Shown here piece after piece: positions 11,101-22,762 of a stretch of 64,000 nucleotides of DNA; positions within the stretch are counted from its first letter, which is position 1, and each line of letters opens with the position of its first letter. The stretch spans positions 124,001-188,000 of the forward strand of contig CAJNDS010000062.1 of NCBI GenBank assembly GCA_905221605.1. The letters are read 5' to 3'. A program made the translations under genes and the position numbers. This stretch comes from Symbiodinium natans. Lineage: Eukaryota; Sar; Dinophyceae; Suessiales; Symbiodiniaceae. A model generated the notes under the pieces. It was not told where the DNA came from. It searched no databases and worked only from the letters and a program-made list of their open reading frames with translations.

Positions 11101-11292
11101 CAGCCTGGCAAGAAAGCAGCAAGCCACGGTTTGTTTGACGACGCCCAAGCTTTGCCACTTAGCTGATCTTAGCTTGCAAACTTTCTGTGGGACGTACCAA
11201 CAATCAAAAACGTGTCTTTTCGGAGGCCAACTGTGCCCAAGAAGCCGAAGGCTACCTCTCTCCTTTTCGACGATGCGGAGCCTCCCCGGCAA
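8181..11292 (+). CDS. LFDD-motif modular protein, upstream exon block (FAM21/WASHC2-like tail by inference)
   Basis: Small phase-0 exons each encode one acidic motif in a Pro/Ala-rich linker. Best exons: 8205-8300 (ASLFDADDSLP), 8344-8409 (SSLFDDEPSPVP), 8559-8624 (LKPGMSSLFDEP), 8690-8761 (SGASSLFDDDGD), 9015-9095 (LKPGMSSLFDDEP), 9160-9222 (SKAGSLFDSEP), 10436-10495 (SVASLFDDDDA), 10698-10757 (DPLFDDEAP), 11014-about 11153 (HGLFDDAQ), 11226-11292 (TSLLFDDAEP). Donors are GT or GC after AAG in most. Exon lengths of 60-81 nt divisible by three imply duplication of a single exon. Acidic L-F-[D/E]n repeats are known in the tail of the WASH-complex subunit FAM21/WASHC2, where they bind retromer; that identity is inferred from motif style only. 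No head domain was found. Confidence 0.6.
9223..10435 (+). other. 1.2-kb intron between LFDD exons
   Basis: Lies between the exons ending 9222 (donor GCACGT) and starting 10436 (acceptor CTTGCGGAG). It holds open frames with Arg/Ser/Thr-rich translations but no recognisable motif. CATCTAGGCTCAAG at 9432-9445 resembles the end of the dinoflagellate spliced leader. Confidence 0.4.
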
Positions 11293-11518
11293 GTCAGGAG
11301 ATCAGCTTGCATAATTTGCCTTGTCCTGGTCTTCTACGGTTGCTGCGCAGCGCGATTTGCACCGTCTGGCATTCCCTGGCTCAAGGTATGCTGTAGAACG
11401 CAAGTCCACGTGCAGCCCACGTGTATAGCAAGCACGAAAAAGGAAAGCTAGAGTATGCTGAGCCGTGAGTTTCGAGTCTGAGCAGGATCTTGACAAGTCT
11501 AGACAAAAATATTAGCCA

Positions 11519-11618
11519 TGGCCATGAGTGTCCCTTTGATTGAGAGCAATGAGGTGCTCACAGCTTACCAAGTGTTCCTCAGTCGTACTTGGCAATACTT
11601 GGAGCCTTTTTTTGTGTA
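11519..11618 (+). CDS. Short ORF, 32 codons, unassigned
   Basis: An ATG-initiated frame starts MAMSVPLIESNEVL and ends EPFFV with TAA. It reads like a real peptide or first exon, but no family or splice context supports it. Confidence 0.2.
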
Positions 11619-12184
11619 AAGTTATGGCTCAGTTGTCATCCGCCGTGCTCGAAAAGGCACACGGACAAGGTCAACATCCTGAACTGGAACATCGTGTCCA
11701 ACTGTCGGACGGCTTGTCCTCCGTGCGCTTGGAATGCAGTGCTCCGTCCCTATCTGAACTTTCGCGCCTAATGTAGCCGAACGCAGGATGGAGGAGATCA
11801 TGATGACCGAAATGCTGAATCGGCTGCGTGGGATGTCAAAGACAAATTTGCAGCTCAGACAACCTATGGTCGTCCATGGTTGTCCCCACGGGTCCTCATC
11901 ACTTGTTCATGCAAGTTGATTCCTGGGTAGGAGAATGAAGTGCAGTAGGGGAGTACTCGCATGGCATCTGACCGTATCCCAAGGGTTCGACTTTCAGCTT
12001 CACGGCTCGAAGCTTGATTCGTGCCTCGGTTGTCCCCTTCTCCTGGTTCCGTCTAGCAGAGGCACTTGGCGATATGCAGCTTGGTGTACGTGGGCATGAA
12101 TCTCTGCAACACGATTCTGAATTCCATGGATCCGGCATTCCGACCGGCGCTCACTTGTCTTATTGCCTGACTACCTGCGCGCGT

Positions 12185-12243
12185 GCGTGCGTGTGCGTGT
12201 AGATATATATATATATATATGTGATTGTATATATATATGTGTG

Positions 12244-12280
<37 letters not shown>
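12185..12280. repeat. TA and TG dinucleotide microsatellite
   Basis: GTGCGTGTGCGTGTAG leads into TA repeats, then TG repeats. Simple sequence only. Confidence 0.95.
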
Positions 12281-12299
12281 TGGTGACACCTGTGATAGG

Positions 12300-13440
12300 A
12301 AGCCTTGCAATTGTTACAGAGCTTCATTGCAAGCCCGATGCGAGACCGCTAAGTCTACCGGCTTTGCAGCGCGTGGGAACTTGATAGACTGAGACCTTGA
12401 CTCCAATTTGAATCCCCACAGCCGATAGGCTGGAGGGGTCTTTCGACCGCCAGGAACCAACCAAAGGAACCAAGCCCTCCCACGGCATATGGAGTGACGT
12501 CCGGGCCGAAACCCCAAGGCCAAGGCCCGGGCTCAGGAGATTAGTGATTGGTGGAGCTTCTCTGCGCGCCTTCCGGCCTGCGGCACAGAGGATGCACGTG
12601 CGCCTGTGCGTGCGCCTGTGCGTTCCCGAGATGGATATTGTCCTGAGGAGACGAGCACGACCACTTTTTCCACTTGACTGAGTTCTGGGCAACTTTCTGC
12701 TTCGCCGTCATTCAGGTTTATGCCCTCATAGGCGCATGGGCTTGACATGATGGAAACAATCCACAACATAGGTCGAAAGTGCTTCCTGTCAAAGTTTTAC
12801 GGTTGGCTGCGTCGTGGCTCCACGAGTTTCGTCGTGCTTTAGTGCCGTATGTCCTTACATCTTGCATCAGAAGCCTGGTATAGGGAACTGACTTCAGGCT
12901 GTCCGCGGGACTTGAAGGACGTTTTGTCGCGATCGCCTCTTGCATATAATGGTTCTGTTGCAGATGGCTGGAGAAGTGACCGGAAGACTGCAGGATTCTG
13001 AGTTTTCTTCCGCCAGTGTTGTTCCGTCCAACTCTTGTGCTACTTTGCTTACATTCTAGTTCGGCCAACGCATTCCCGACAGATGGTGTCCCTGGTGTCC
13101 CTGTTGGATATCCCAGCTTCGTAAAGGGGCATTCCGCGGACTGGGACAGATGATGGCTGCCGCGGTTCCTCTCATTCAGGGTCCAGTCATGTCGACAGCA
13201 GTCAGACTTTGCAGGTGACCGTTGACAGGAATTAGAATGTTTCCGGGAAGGAACAGCATTGCAGTAGCGTACTAATCCATGACGCATCATGACACAGAAC
13301 CCCTTCATCAGCACACATAATGTGAACAGCTCGCGCCAGTGATGATGAAAAGCTGCTCTTGCTCCGAAGCCGTGCCCAATATAGCATAGGTAGTTGCTAG
13401 TTACCTCCTCGGTTTGAATCGGTTGGAATGACTCTGTGCC
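12300..13440. other. Unassigned stretch with a long antisense frame
   Basis: No + strand exon was recognised. A - strand frame of 245 codons (12718-13455) is the longest antisense frame here, but its Cys/His/Ser-rich composition and lack of motif or splice signals argue against a gene. Confidence 0.3.
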
Positions 13441-13823
13441 GTATTGGCAGCCCACGCATTTCTATGGGCTGACTTTGGTCTAGTATGGAAGTGCGAGCCA
13501 GGAGGGCCCCTTCAGGTTCACTTTTGGGAGCTTTGCCTTCATGCATACCGCGAGGAGATGGAGGTTTGGCGATTGCAACGGAAATCCATGGAAGCGGGCC
13601 CCGCAAAAACCACCCGCTACACAAAATGGACCAGAAACAGCTCCGCCGTCAGCACCATTCATTCAAACACTTGTTGAAGATACCGTTCGTTGATCAGACG
13701 GCGCGTCGGTCAAAGGGTGCGCCGCGCTGTGAAACCATTGTTGTGACAGCGGGTCAGACACTTTTCCAAACATGGGGCAGCATGGCCATTGATCGCAAAG
13801 CGTCGAATCTAGCCCGTGATAAG

Positions 13824-14329
13824 GAAGCTCATCAAGCTGATCATGGTCCTCAACGTTGTCTCTACCGTTGTGCCTGCTGTGCTCGTCACGGCCAGTCTGC
13901 AACATTTCGAGGTCATCGCGCATGAAATTGAATATGTCAACGCTGCTCGCCTAAAACTTGCGGTCCCGACCTGTCTTGACACAGGAGTTCACTCCTGATC
14001 GCAGTCCTCTGTCACAGACGTCAGGGTTCCATGCTGCGATTTGCGTCCCCAGGAAATCACGATGGCCCTCGTCGATTTCGTCTTCCTGTACAGCATGGCA
14101 AGGAAAAGCAAACTGCTTCTGGATCAGAGCTTGCTGTTCAACCTCGTGGAAGCCTGGCAAAGACTTCAATTAGTCAGGGAGACAGCTAGGATGATAGCCA
14201 GCTCAGCCGCAGCAAGACGCAAAATGAATGCTGACCTGGTTGGGTGTTCAGGTTACCGCCATCTCCATGGCAATTGCTGTACTCCAGCTGTGCATCTACA
14301 ATGGCATTCCTGGCGAGTCAGGGGAGCAG
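13824..14329 (+). CDS. Multi-pass membrane protein, partial model
   Basis: Three exons are supported: 13824-13911, 14053-14172 and 14252-14329. All end at GT donors (GTCATC, GTCAGG, GTGGCA), and the second and third follow CCCCAG and GTTCAG. The first encodes a hydrophobic helix (LIKLIMVLNVVSTVVPAVLV), the second a helix with ALVDFVFLYSMARKSKLLL, the third VTAISMAIAVLQLCIYNG. This suggests at least two membrane spans with a basic loop between. Family not recognised. An upstream exon may lie at 13500-13660 (YREEMEVWRLQRKSMEAG). The gene sits between the two LFDD exon blocks on the same strand. Its N- and C-termini are not defined. Confidence 0.5.
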
Positions 14330-14609
14330 GTGGCACATTATTTCGAGTTCACATTCGCTGCTTGGACGAGAAGGTCCCTTCAAAGCTCCTCTCAAGACTT
14401 TTGCGGGTTGCGGGAGTAGCGCAGAGTAGCACTCTTCGATTAGGTCAAGTAGGGTTTTGCAGGAAGTCTCTTAGAAGTGCGGGCGCGCGACTCGTGCGTA
14501 TTGTCTCCTTTGAGTTGGCGGTTTCCGCTGTCAAGCGCAGTAGATGGTGCTTTTGGCTACTGTGTAGAATTTTGCAGAGGTGGCACGCACCAATTTGGCT
14601 TCTACAGTA

Positions 14610-16760
14610 AACCCTGAACCCTGAACTGAACAGACTCCATACCCTAAGCCGCCTAAGCCCTTTCAGGAATCCTTCAGCGGGCTCGTGAGCTTCCTGTTTG
14701 TCATGGACTGCAAGTTCGAGTGTGACCAGGCCATTCTCACGTTCCCGAGCCGCGGTCAATCATTCATTCTTCTGGATATTGGGTGTGGGTCTTCAGGATG
14801 TTTCAGGACTTGAACTTCGAAGTTAGTGTAGGGTCTCGCAGTCTACCTGCATCATCCCGTTATATCCTACATCACGGGTTTCTGCGTGGAACGCGCACTC
14901 CTGGTCCCTCAGTGTCACTGCAATCTGAGCACACTCAGGTTGGTTGAGTCCGGCGTGGAGGGAAAGGGGGCCCGGCAACTTATCCAAGTGTGAGTTGCAG
15001 TTGTGGACCCAGGTGCCGGGCTCAGCCTGCCCAGCTGTCCTTGCATGTTGCAGGATCGTCTAGTCTAGTATTCTACTATAGGATAGAAAAACAGGATGCA
15101 GCAGGTCGCTACGTCGAAGAGTCAAAGCTTAGGTTGGCCAATTGCCACTTGCAGCTGTCTGCCTCCAAATGCACAGCAGCTTGGAAGCAGGTTCCTTGAG
15201 ATCACCGTTGCAGGTGGAAGGGGCTATGCTGCTGTGCTGAGTTTATGGGCTCAGGTGCTGAGGTAAGACATGGATGTGATGTATTGATTTGACGGCTTTG
15301 TGGTCATCTCGGGTCACCAGAACCTGGAATTTGCGAGCTCGTCCGCAGACGTTCAGAAAGACCTGGCTTGCTTCGGTGCATTTAGGCATAGTATGGCGCA
15401 TTGCCTTCGCCATCTTAACACTTCTGGGCCTTCTGACGCATTGAATTTGTTTTTGGGTTTTAAAATCTTCTCAATGCAAAGGGGCGGCAGGGGGATGCAA
15501 GATCAAAGAGGAGGCCCCCGATTTACGGGCTTCCAGATCAGCCACTCCAGCCAAGCTCCGATTTTTGCACCCGGCCTTTAGACGGAGTTGTCTCAGGCAC
15601 AGGTGCGACGAGGGGTGGTGTCGTATGATTCGGTGTCAAGCTGAGGTTGCTTTTGGCTCCTCGGCCGGGCCCGAAACACCATTGATGGTTGTAGCCTTGT
15701 GGCCCATTGGTGGGGGAGCATCCAATGCGCACTGAGATTTTGCAAGGTTTTGGAGGGCTAGTTGTGACGATTGTTTGGAATGCGATGGTGCCCTAGATCA
15801 GACAAGTCCAAATTGGAAGCTCCGACAAGGTTAGCTAGAGGTTTGCGATGTTACAGCACAGCCGCTCTGCGGTGAATGTCGGACACACCACACATGGTCG
15901 ACTAAGCTCGGAGCTGCTACCATCGTTGCTGAGTGTGTCCTCTTGGGGCAGAATTGGCAAAATCGTCAGGCTCATTAGCCAAGAGGCATCCAGTTCACAG
16001 CTGCATGGACTGTTGTTCCACTTCCAATTCTGCCCGAGACTTAATTTTAAATGATCATGGCACAGATGCTAGTGATGTGGCAAGCCACCTATGGTGCAGA
16101 CTACTCACTCGCGCAGACCTCTCAGAGCTCTTGTCGCGACGCCCAGAAAAGCGAGCCGACTGCTTGTCCAAAGGCAAACGACAGCGCTGCAGGACCCTCT
16201 CCACTCACCACTTTCCTACCTATCTATCTGAATCATCTTCCGTCCTTTTATGGCTGACATCTAGCCGGTGGAGTAGCGAGCTTTCGCCTTGAAGAAGCTT
16301 GCAGAGCCGGTGTTGCAGATCGGGCCATTGCTTTCCATTGTGTCAGTGTGTTTGAGAGTTTGACGTGTCACTGTTAGGAGTTCAGGCGAGGTTGCCCGTG
16401 TTGCGGGAGACCTGCCCTCAGGGCAAGGCCTGGCCAACTTTGCCGGAAGTTGCCGGGAATCAGCCCTCACTCCTTCACCCAACTAACCAGCATTCTTCCC
16501 CTGTCAGTTTGTTCACTAGCTAGCAGCTGCATAGAAGGTGTGGGTCTGCTTGCAGCAGTGGCAGCTTCGCAAGCAGCGCGAAGAACTTGGCACACTGCAC
16601 GCCATGCTTCAGCGATGATTCAGCCACAACTCGTGAGACGACTGAGGCCAACGCAGAGAGAGGTCGTGTCGGAAACCGAGCACCCCGAGGCTAATGCGCT
16701 GCTGTTGAAATGGGGCTGTTTGTTTTGAGTTGTGATTCCCGATGACTCCTTGTGCCTCCA
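14610..16760. other. Mostly unassigned, weak exon candidates
   Basis: Possible coding bits: 15310-15370 (VISGHQNLEFASSSADVQKD) and 16111-16230 (SSCRDAQKSEPTACPKAN), the latter with a Ser/Pro/Ala composition like the LFDD gene. Splice borders are unclear. Nothing else recognised. Confidence 0.25.
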
Positions 16761-16761
16761 G

Positions 16762-19067
16762 GCAAAAGCAAAGCCGACGGCCAGGGCTCTTTTCGAGGCC
16801 TTCTCTCGTGGTCGAACACTTTGCTTCCTGATTGGGCCGAAGCTCCCGAAGCTCCCCGAAGCTCCCCGAAGCTCCCCGACCTCGAAGCTACCGCAGCAGC
16901 AGGAGCCATCTGAGAGATTGGAACCAGTTTCGAAGCCAGTTCCATCAGCTCCTCTGGGCGGCTCTAAGCCAAGACCTGTTCCTGCCCAAGAGAGCTCACC
17001 TTGCGGTTGGAGACGAGGCTTTCTTTAACGTGATGTTTCAAAACATGTAAGGCGGCCGAAGCATCTCTCTTCGGCTTCCCAGCTGCACGGTGGGGGAGAC
17101 CCCGCAGTGGGGGAGACCCGCAGTGGGAGCACCCGTACTTCCTGACATTTCCTGACCTACTGTCTGGGATCGGACTAAGGCGATGAGCCAGAGTCGGCAG
17201 GCGTGATGTCCCTGTTTGGCAACAAGCCTCCTCCTCGGCCATCGGCGAGTGCAGTGGCGACCCTGTTTGAGGGGTCGGAGGCAGCTGCCACTGGCGGAGG
17301 TGGACCTTGCAAGGCCGAAACAGACAAGCCTGCCCAGCCTGCCAAGCCTGACAGATCTTCCTTGTTCGGGGGCAGTGCCAGAAGTGTGATGGCATCCATC
17401 TTTGATGATGACGACGCAAAGCCTTCTGCGACGTCCCTGCTCAGCAGACCGAGCCAAGCTGAACCTGTCGGAGTACCGGCAAGACCGGCAAGACCGGCAA
17501 GCCCTGGGCCTGGCCCCGTAATGTCTGGAGCAGATCCCCACGTTCACGACGAAGATGCGAGCCTCGGGGCCCAGTCGGCACCCCAAGCACCGCACCAAGC
17601 GGCGGAGCCTCGGCTCTCGACCGCAACGCCTGCACAGCAGGCGCACGAGGAAGCTGCGACGGAAGTGACCCCAGCGCAGGCGAATTTGGCGACATCGGCG
17701 ACTTCAGCCGAAGCTGGCCGCGACATCTCGGTGAAGTCCACCGCCGCTGGTCGCTTGGCGGCCCTTCGACAGCGGATCTCTTCAGGATCATCGGGCTCTG
17801 ACAGTGACGCAGCCTGGGAGCCCAATCCAGCCAAGCCAGCATCCGCTCAGTCCGCACAGCCCGGTCTCTTCGGGACATCTGCTGATCGCAAAGAGCCGAA
17901 CACAGGCCCTCCTCCCCAGCAGCGCTCGTCAGAGAAAGAGACCACACCTGCACACACTGCAGACCCCCCAACAACTAGCTCTGGCTTGTTTGCGGATTCC
18001 GAGGTACGGTACAGTCCGCTTGTGCCGGCTTCTGACACACACGTCACGGAACCACCAACGCACGAGACAGAGCCGACTTCAACGGTTTCTAGGTTAGTGA
18101 AAGAGGAGCAAGAGGAGCAAAGAGCCGAACCCATCTTGGCGACTACCAGTGGGCCACCGCCCTCCAGTGCCTCACACAGGGCAAGTGCCAGCGAAAGCGA
18201 GCGGCCCAGCCTGTTTGGCGGAGCCTCGATCGGCCGGACCATGAACAGTATCTTCGATGATGATGACGATGTCTTCCTCAAGCCAGTCCCCTCGGGAAAG
18301 GCCATGTCTGGCCATTCGCTGATAGCGCGACATAATAGTTATGAAACTATGAGGTGATTATGTGATCATGTTTGAAGTTTGAACAATCTTGAACGTGAGC
18401 ATTGCAAGAGGTCAGATAGTTCGGCAGACATTGTGCAGGCAGCGCCACCGCGAAGCAGTCTGAGTTCCTTGTTCGGCGATGAGCCTGCGCCCAGCAAGGA
18501 GCTCCGAAATTTTGCCAGAGTCACCCCCACATACCCCCAGCACCCCCGACACACTGCGGCAATTCCGGGTTCAGAAGTTGTATCGGGAGTAACAGGTACT
18601 GAATAAACACTCAGCGGTGGCTGACCCAGTCTTGAGCAGGATTGGGCAGGGCCTTGGTAGGAAAGCAGACACACGCCGTTATAAACTTGCGTTTTGCCAC
18701 TTCTTGCAATATATTGCATAGACTCTGGCATGGACACATTGCTAGCTATACGGTTGCAAGATGTTGCAAGTCTTCGTCTTCCTTCTCAGGGCGTGCAGGC
18801 GGCACCAGCTTCCCTGACGCCGGCCTTGGCCGATCCTTTGCGGACTGGCGGCCAAGGCCAAGGCGGCCAGGGGGACAAGGGTAGATCGAAGAACCCTCAC
18901 AAGCCATTGCAATGGTTGAAATGCTTTGCACATTTGCCTGTCTGAAACTTTGCAGTGGAGGCCAGCCGAAGATGGAGAGTAAGGGGGAGCAGAAAACTGA
19001 AGACGTGCAAAGCCCGTCGAGCAAACTTGATCCACTGGGTGGACTGCGAATGAAGCCACCCCTATGA
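16762..19067 (+). CDS. LFDD/LFGG-motif modular protein, downstream exon block with C-terminus
   Basis: Exons: 16762-about 17005 (ALFEAF, then a Pro/Ser/Lys-rich linker), 17201-about 18352 (a large exon with MSLFGNK, RSSLFGGSARS, MASIFDDDDAK, RPSLFGGAS, MNSIFDDDDDVF), 18439-18498 (SSLFGDEPAPSK, GA donor), 18799-18880 (ALADPL, donor GTAGAT) and 18961-19067 (SSKLDPLGGLRMKPPL then TGA). The last two join in phase (G split across the intron). Motifs match the 8.2-11.3 kb block, so this is either the 3' half of the same gene or a neighbouring paralogue. The composition suits a long disordered tail. Relation to FAM21/WASHC2 is inferred. Confidence 0.65.
16848..16890 (+). repeat. 10-bp tandem repeat CGAAGCTCCC inside an exon
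   Basis: Four copies of a decamer lie within the coding linker of the LFDD gene. As 10 is not a multiple of three, each copy is read in a shifted frame (KLPKLPEAPRSSP), so the protein is not repetitive although the DNA is. Confidence 0.8.
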
Positions 19068-19069
19068 GA

Positions 19070-19905
19070 TCTCAAGAAGAGTTCTCGAAGTGTTCGGAGA
19101 GTTTCTCGGCCACACGGAGCAAGTACGAAGCGTTAGAATGCAGGCCGGCGGCACGGTTGCCAGTCTCCAACGTGCTGAAGAGACTGAGAAGAGCACTCTC
19201 AGATCTCCGTTCAGCAAGTTAACGCACTTGCCGCTCAGCATCTTGGTGACACCAGTAGCCTCGTTGACTTGGAAGTGCAACGCTAACGGCTAGTGTAATC
19301 GAACGTACACTGAAGTGCGGGAGTGGCGGAGTTGTTGTCCATGCCCCTTTGGGCCATCGGGCGTGCTGTTAATGATGCATGCTCCTCCGAGCATGTAAGA
19401 AATCGGTTTGAAACGGAGACCAAGGAGGGCGCAATCAAAAGATGTATACATCAATCCGCAGAGTGTGTGTATGTGCTCCACCAGGAAGTATGCACCCGTC
19501 CTGCTACTATCATTTGATAGTTGATAGCCTTCGATGCTTTCAGCTGAGAGAGCACTTCTCCCTCACCTCTCCCCCTCTTCCCTTTGTCTCACTGATGCTG
19601 TCATCCGTGCAGTACCTTGATTGCTTAGTTCTTGTGGCACTTGAATTGTGCGGCTCTGGCTCAGCTTTACATTCGAGAGCAGTGACTTGTCGATCGAGGC
19701 CCGACCTGCCCGTGAATCCTGTGTGTGCAACGACAGCATGTCGTCCCAGTAGCCGTTGCTTTGTGCTCGAGTGCTCGGCCGGCTGGCCTCATCAATAATC
19801 CGGGCCGCGCGGCACCATGTACCCCTGATCACACCACAAGATGCCACAGGATACCACAAGTCCAACAAGGCTTCAAGAAGGCTTCAATAAGGCTGCCCCT
19901 TTCTG
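19070..19905. other. Unassigned stretch
   Basis: One frame near 19090-19190 starts MFGEFLGHTEQVRSVRMQAG, a chance resemblance to a WD repeat. No splice-supported exon was found. Confidence 0.25.
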
Positions 19906-19954
19906 GTGCGCAGGTCAGTGGCGCTGCGGCGCTCGGCCTCCGATGAGCGAGGTG

Positions 19955-20056
19955 CGCCATGTTCCCTTACCACACCGGGATAGGATAGGGGAACCGAGAG
20001 AAGAGGCCGAAACGGTCGAATCAGAAGACGAGGGAGAAGGCAGCGACCCTTTGTGA
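19955..20056 (+). CDS. Acidic C-terminal exon, unassigned
   Basis: After GATGAGCGAG the frame reads VRHVPLPHRDRIGEPREE, then AETVESEDEGEGSDPL and TGA. The acidic end looks like a genuine protein C-terminus. Upstream exons of this gene were not recognised. It lies 450 bases before CSN8, same strand. Confidence 0.45.
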   Translation, partial: RHVPLPHRDRIGEPREEAETVESEDEGEGSDPL

Positions 20057-20506
20057 CAGGAGGCGCCGATCGCAGCTTTGGAGGCTTGGCATCGAGGGTC
20101 GGTGATTAAGCTGATGAAGCTGATGAAGCTGATTAAGCTGATTAAGCTTTACCCCTCAATGCACATGCAGACCAGGTCTTGCAGCTCGTTTCAGCGGGGC
20201 GCTTCAGAGAACTTCCGGCCGCATGCGAGGACATGGGGGCCCTGTCTCCTGTCATCCCTGGACCCTTCCCCAGCTCTCCGCACTTCTGCAGTATGCTCTT
20301 GGCACGGTGTGTAGGTGGATAGAGATAGAGATCGGTAGTGTTTCATGGAGACCCGGGCTGAGTATGGTTACATAGCACCTTGGCTTGGGCTTTGTGCTCG
20401 CAAAGCAGTCGCTTTCCGGGGCTGGTTCCCTAAAATTCGAACGGTTTCTCACTCATGGCCTCATGGCAACTCTTGGCTGAAGATGTGCCTGATGCGGTAG
20501 TGGCAG

Positions 20507-21083
20507 GAGCTGGAGCTTTCGCCATTGATCTCGCTGGATCCAAGCACTGCGACCACGGCGCCTGAGCAGGTGCTGGAATGCTGGAAGAGAGAATGCAAAG
20601 CACTTCTTCACTGACTAAACGGGGCCATACGGGGCCTCATCAAGTCAGAGTGCTGTTGCCAGGTGGACCAACAGGGCCTCTTGTGCGCCGTGCACTTGCT
20701 GGCGTACCTGCTGGAAGGTGAGCGCCCGAATCTCAAGCCACAGAGTCGTGCTGAGCGTCTGTGCAGGTCAGCTGGATTCAGCAAGGTTCCTTTGGAAGAG
20801 GAGCCAGATCAGTGTCATTATGTCGCACTGCAATTTGTTCAGGTATAAAATACCTGCAGCCGTTCTTAGAATCTTGCAATGGTGTCTTGCAATTGGGGCT
20901 TGAATGACCATGTGCTCGTAGACCCTCTAAAGCCTCTGATCTCTAAGCCCTGAGCCCTTTAAGCCCTTGAAACGTTAAACGCCCGCATCCCTACCACCAT
21001 GTGAGAAAAGAAATGCCCGTACATAAACATGGTTGCGACAGGCCTTCGGCCCCCGCCATCCCCCACCCCCCCTGCCCCCCCCC

Positions 21084-21134
<51 letters not shown>

Positions 21135-22762
21135 TCCCTGCACCCCCTCCCCCACCTCCCCCACCTCCCCACCCCCACCTCCCCCCCCATTCCCGAAACA
21201 CATGCGCGCCCACGTATGCAACCAAAGCCCGATCGTCTTCGCCAGCTTGGCAAGCACGCGCAAGCCTGCTCGGTGACGTTGCAAGAAGACATGGAGGGCG
21301 CACAAGCGACCCATCAACTTTGTAACGCTGACAGCCGAAGCCCTCAAATACAAGCCTTGAGCCATTGTCCACGAATCGAAGCTCGAAGCCATCAAAACCA
21401 TGCGCGCGCGCAAGCACGCACAACGGTTGCGCAAGGACCAAGCGCGAAGGTTCCTAATTGGCAGGGAGCAAAAAAAAAAACCCTGACAGGTTGCCATGTA
21501 TTCTGTGGCGGTTCTGATCTCTTCTTCAGGACACCTGCGCCAGTGCAGCAGCATCCGCAAGCTGCGGCTGCACACCGGGTGCCTTCGTCTCAAATAAAGC
21601 AGCCACTTCACAAAAACACGTGCTTACTGATCTTCGTCAGAAGTCTCATTGGTTCGAAACGCGTGGGCGCTAGTCATTAAGGCGGCGTTTTTTCGCATGA
21701 GCATGACGCTATCAGAAGGGACAAAGAGCCGGCACGTAACCCACGAGCAATAGCAGATGGTAGATTAAAGTGATGAGTGATTGCAGCATAGCTGAGTTTG
21801 ATGAGGTGCTAGCTGCACGGTGGCGCAGGTCGGTGGGGATCTGCAATTCTGAGAGGCTATTGTGAGTATTGTTTGGATAGAATTTGCTTCTGGCAGGCAG
21901 TATGCTGAGGCCTTCGCGCAACTCCAGGCACTTCTCCTGCAGGATGCATGTCCTAGATTTGTGACAGGCTGTTTAGAGAGTGAAGCCGAGAAAGACAAGC
22001 CATGTGAAGTGCACTGTAAAGGCGGGTCCTCCATGGGACAGCCGGTTGCAGCCACTTGTGGCTGAGGCGTTCTGTTTCTTGGCAACTCTGGCTGTTGGGT
22101 CCATGTCGGATTGCCATTGCAGGTAGTGTCCAGAAGTCGAGAAGGACTGTTGGACAAAATTGGAAAGGCATACAAGGCCCCACATTAGGGCCTCTCTACA
22201 CACATCTCCCCACGTCTCGTTTTTGCTGTACCTTGTTCTCCAGCCAGGTCGTGTCGCTAACACGTGTTGCCACGATGCTGGGCATTGATGCCGTCGCGGC
22301 GCGCGCAGCCTGCGAGAGCAGAGGGTGGGTGCTTACCTCAATCTCACTCAATCTCCATTCTCCTAATCAGTGGGTGTTTACGGGTACATGTTAACATGTT
22401 TGTCAACGGAGTCTGCGCGAAGCAAGACCTCGGCCTGTGCCATGCAGTTCCAGGCCCTTGATGCGGAGGGCAACGTGTCGCCATCTCTTGCCAGATCTGA
22501 AGATGATTTGATGCAGATGGGCGAGGCGAGAGCGTCTCGCATCTCGTGCCAAAAAAAATAGCCCCAAATTTGCACCAAGGGGAATCTTTTGAAGTCATGT
22601 TGTGACATCACAGGGTCCTCACGGCTTCGCCACTTCCAGGCCCAGCTGCAGAAGCTGACAGAGTACATGGCCCACCTCGAGCAGCAGTCGCCAGCAGCCC
22701 TGTGTTTGTGTGTTGGGTGCAAACGTGTGCCATTGACATTGCCCAATGTCAAATTCCATTAA
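20507..22762 (+). CDS. COPS8: COP9 signalosome complex subunit 8
   Basis: CSN8 is the small PCI-domain subunit of the COP9 signalosome, which removes NEDD8/Rub1 from cullin ligases. Exons: 20507-20569 (ELELSPLISLDPS), 20663-20717 and 20767-about 20809, joined in phase as LLAYLLEGQLDSARFLWKRS; 21901-21927 (YAEAFAQLQ); 22248-22328 (VATMLGIDAVAARAACESRGW); 22454-22525; 22640 to TAA at 22760 (QLQKLTEYMAHLEQQ). These match family features: the helical NARYLWKR segment, the winged-helix I..FVGLP..EA...L...GW, and the C-terminal QL..LT.Y..HLE helix. Donors are GT and GC. Missing: the start codon and the exon for the VGQRIWQRDF-like part, expected between 20.8 and 21.9 kb. The exact 3' end of the last exon is uncertain. 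Confidence 0.8.
21060..21192. repeat. C-rich low-complexity tract in CSN8 intron
   Basis: A long C run with scattered T and A. It gives Pro-rich frames on + and Gly-rich frames on -; these are not genes. Confidence 0.95.

Noticed and set aside
12718-13455. 245-codon antisense frame
   Set aside because: Composition is Cys/His/Ser-rich with no motif, no splice borders and no sensible domain pattern; probably open by chance.
19090-19190. WD-repeat-like GHTEQVRSVRM
   Set aside because: A single short match with no neighbouring repeat, no Trp-Asp, and no splice-supported exon.
20959-21680. Pro-rich and Gly-rich frames
   Set aside because: They are produced by the C-rich tract in a CSN8 intron.
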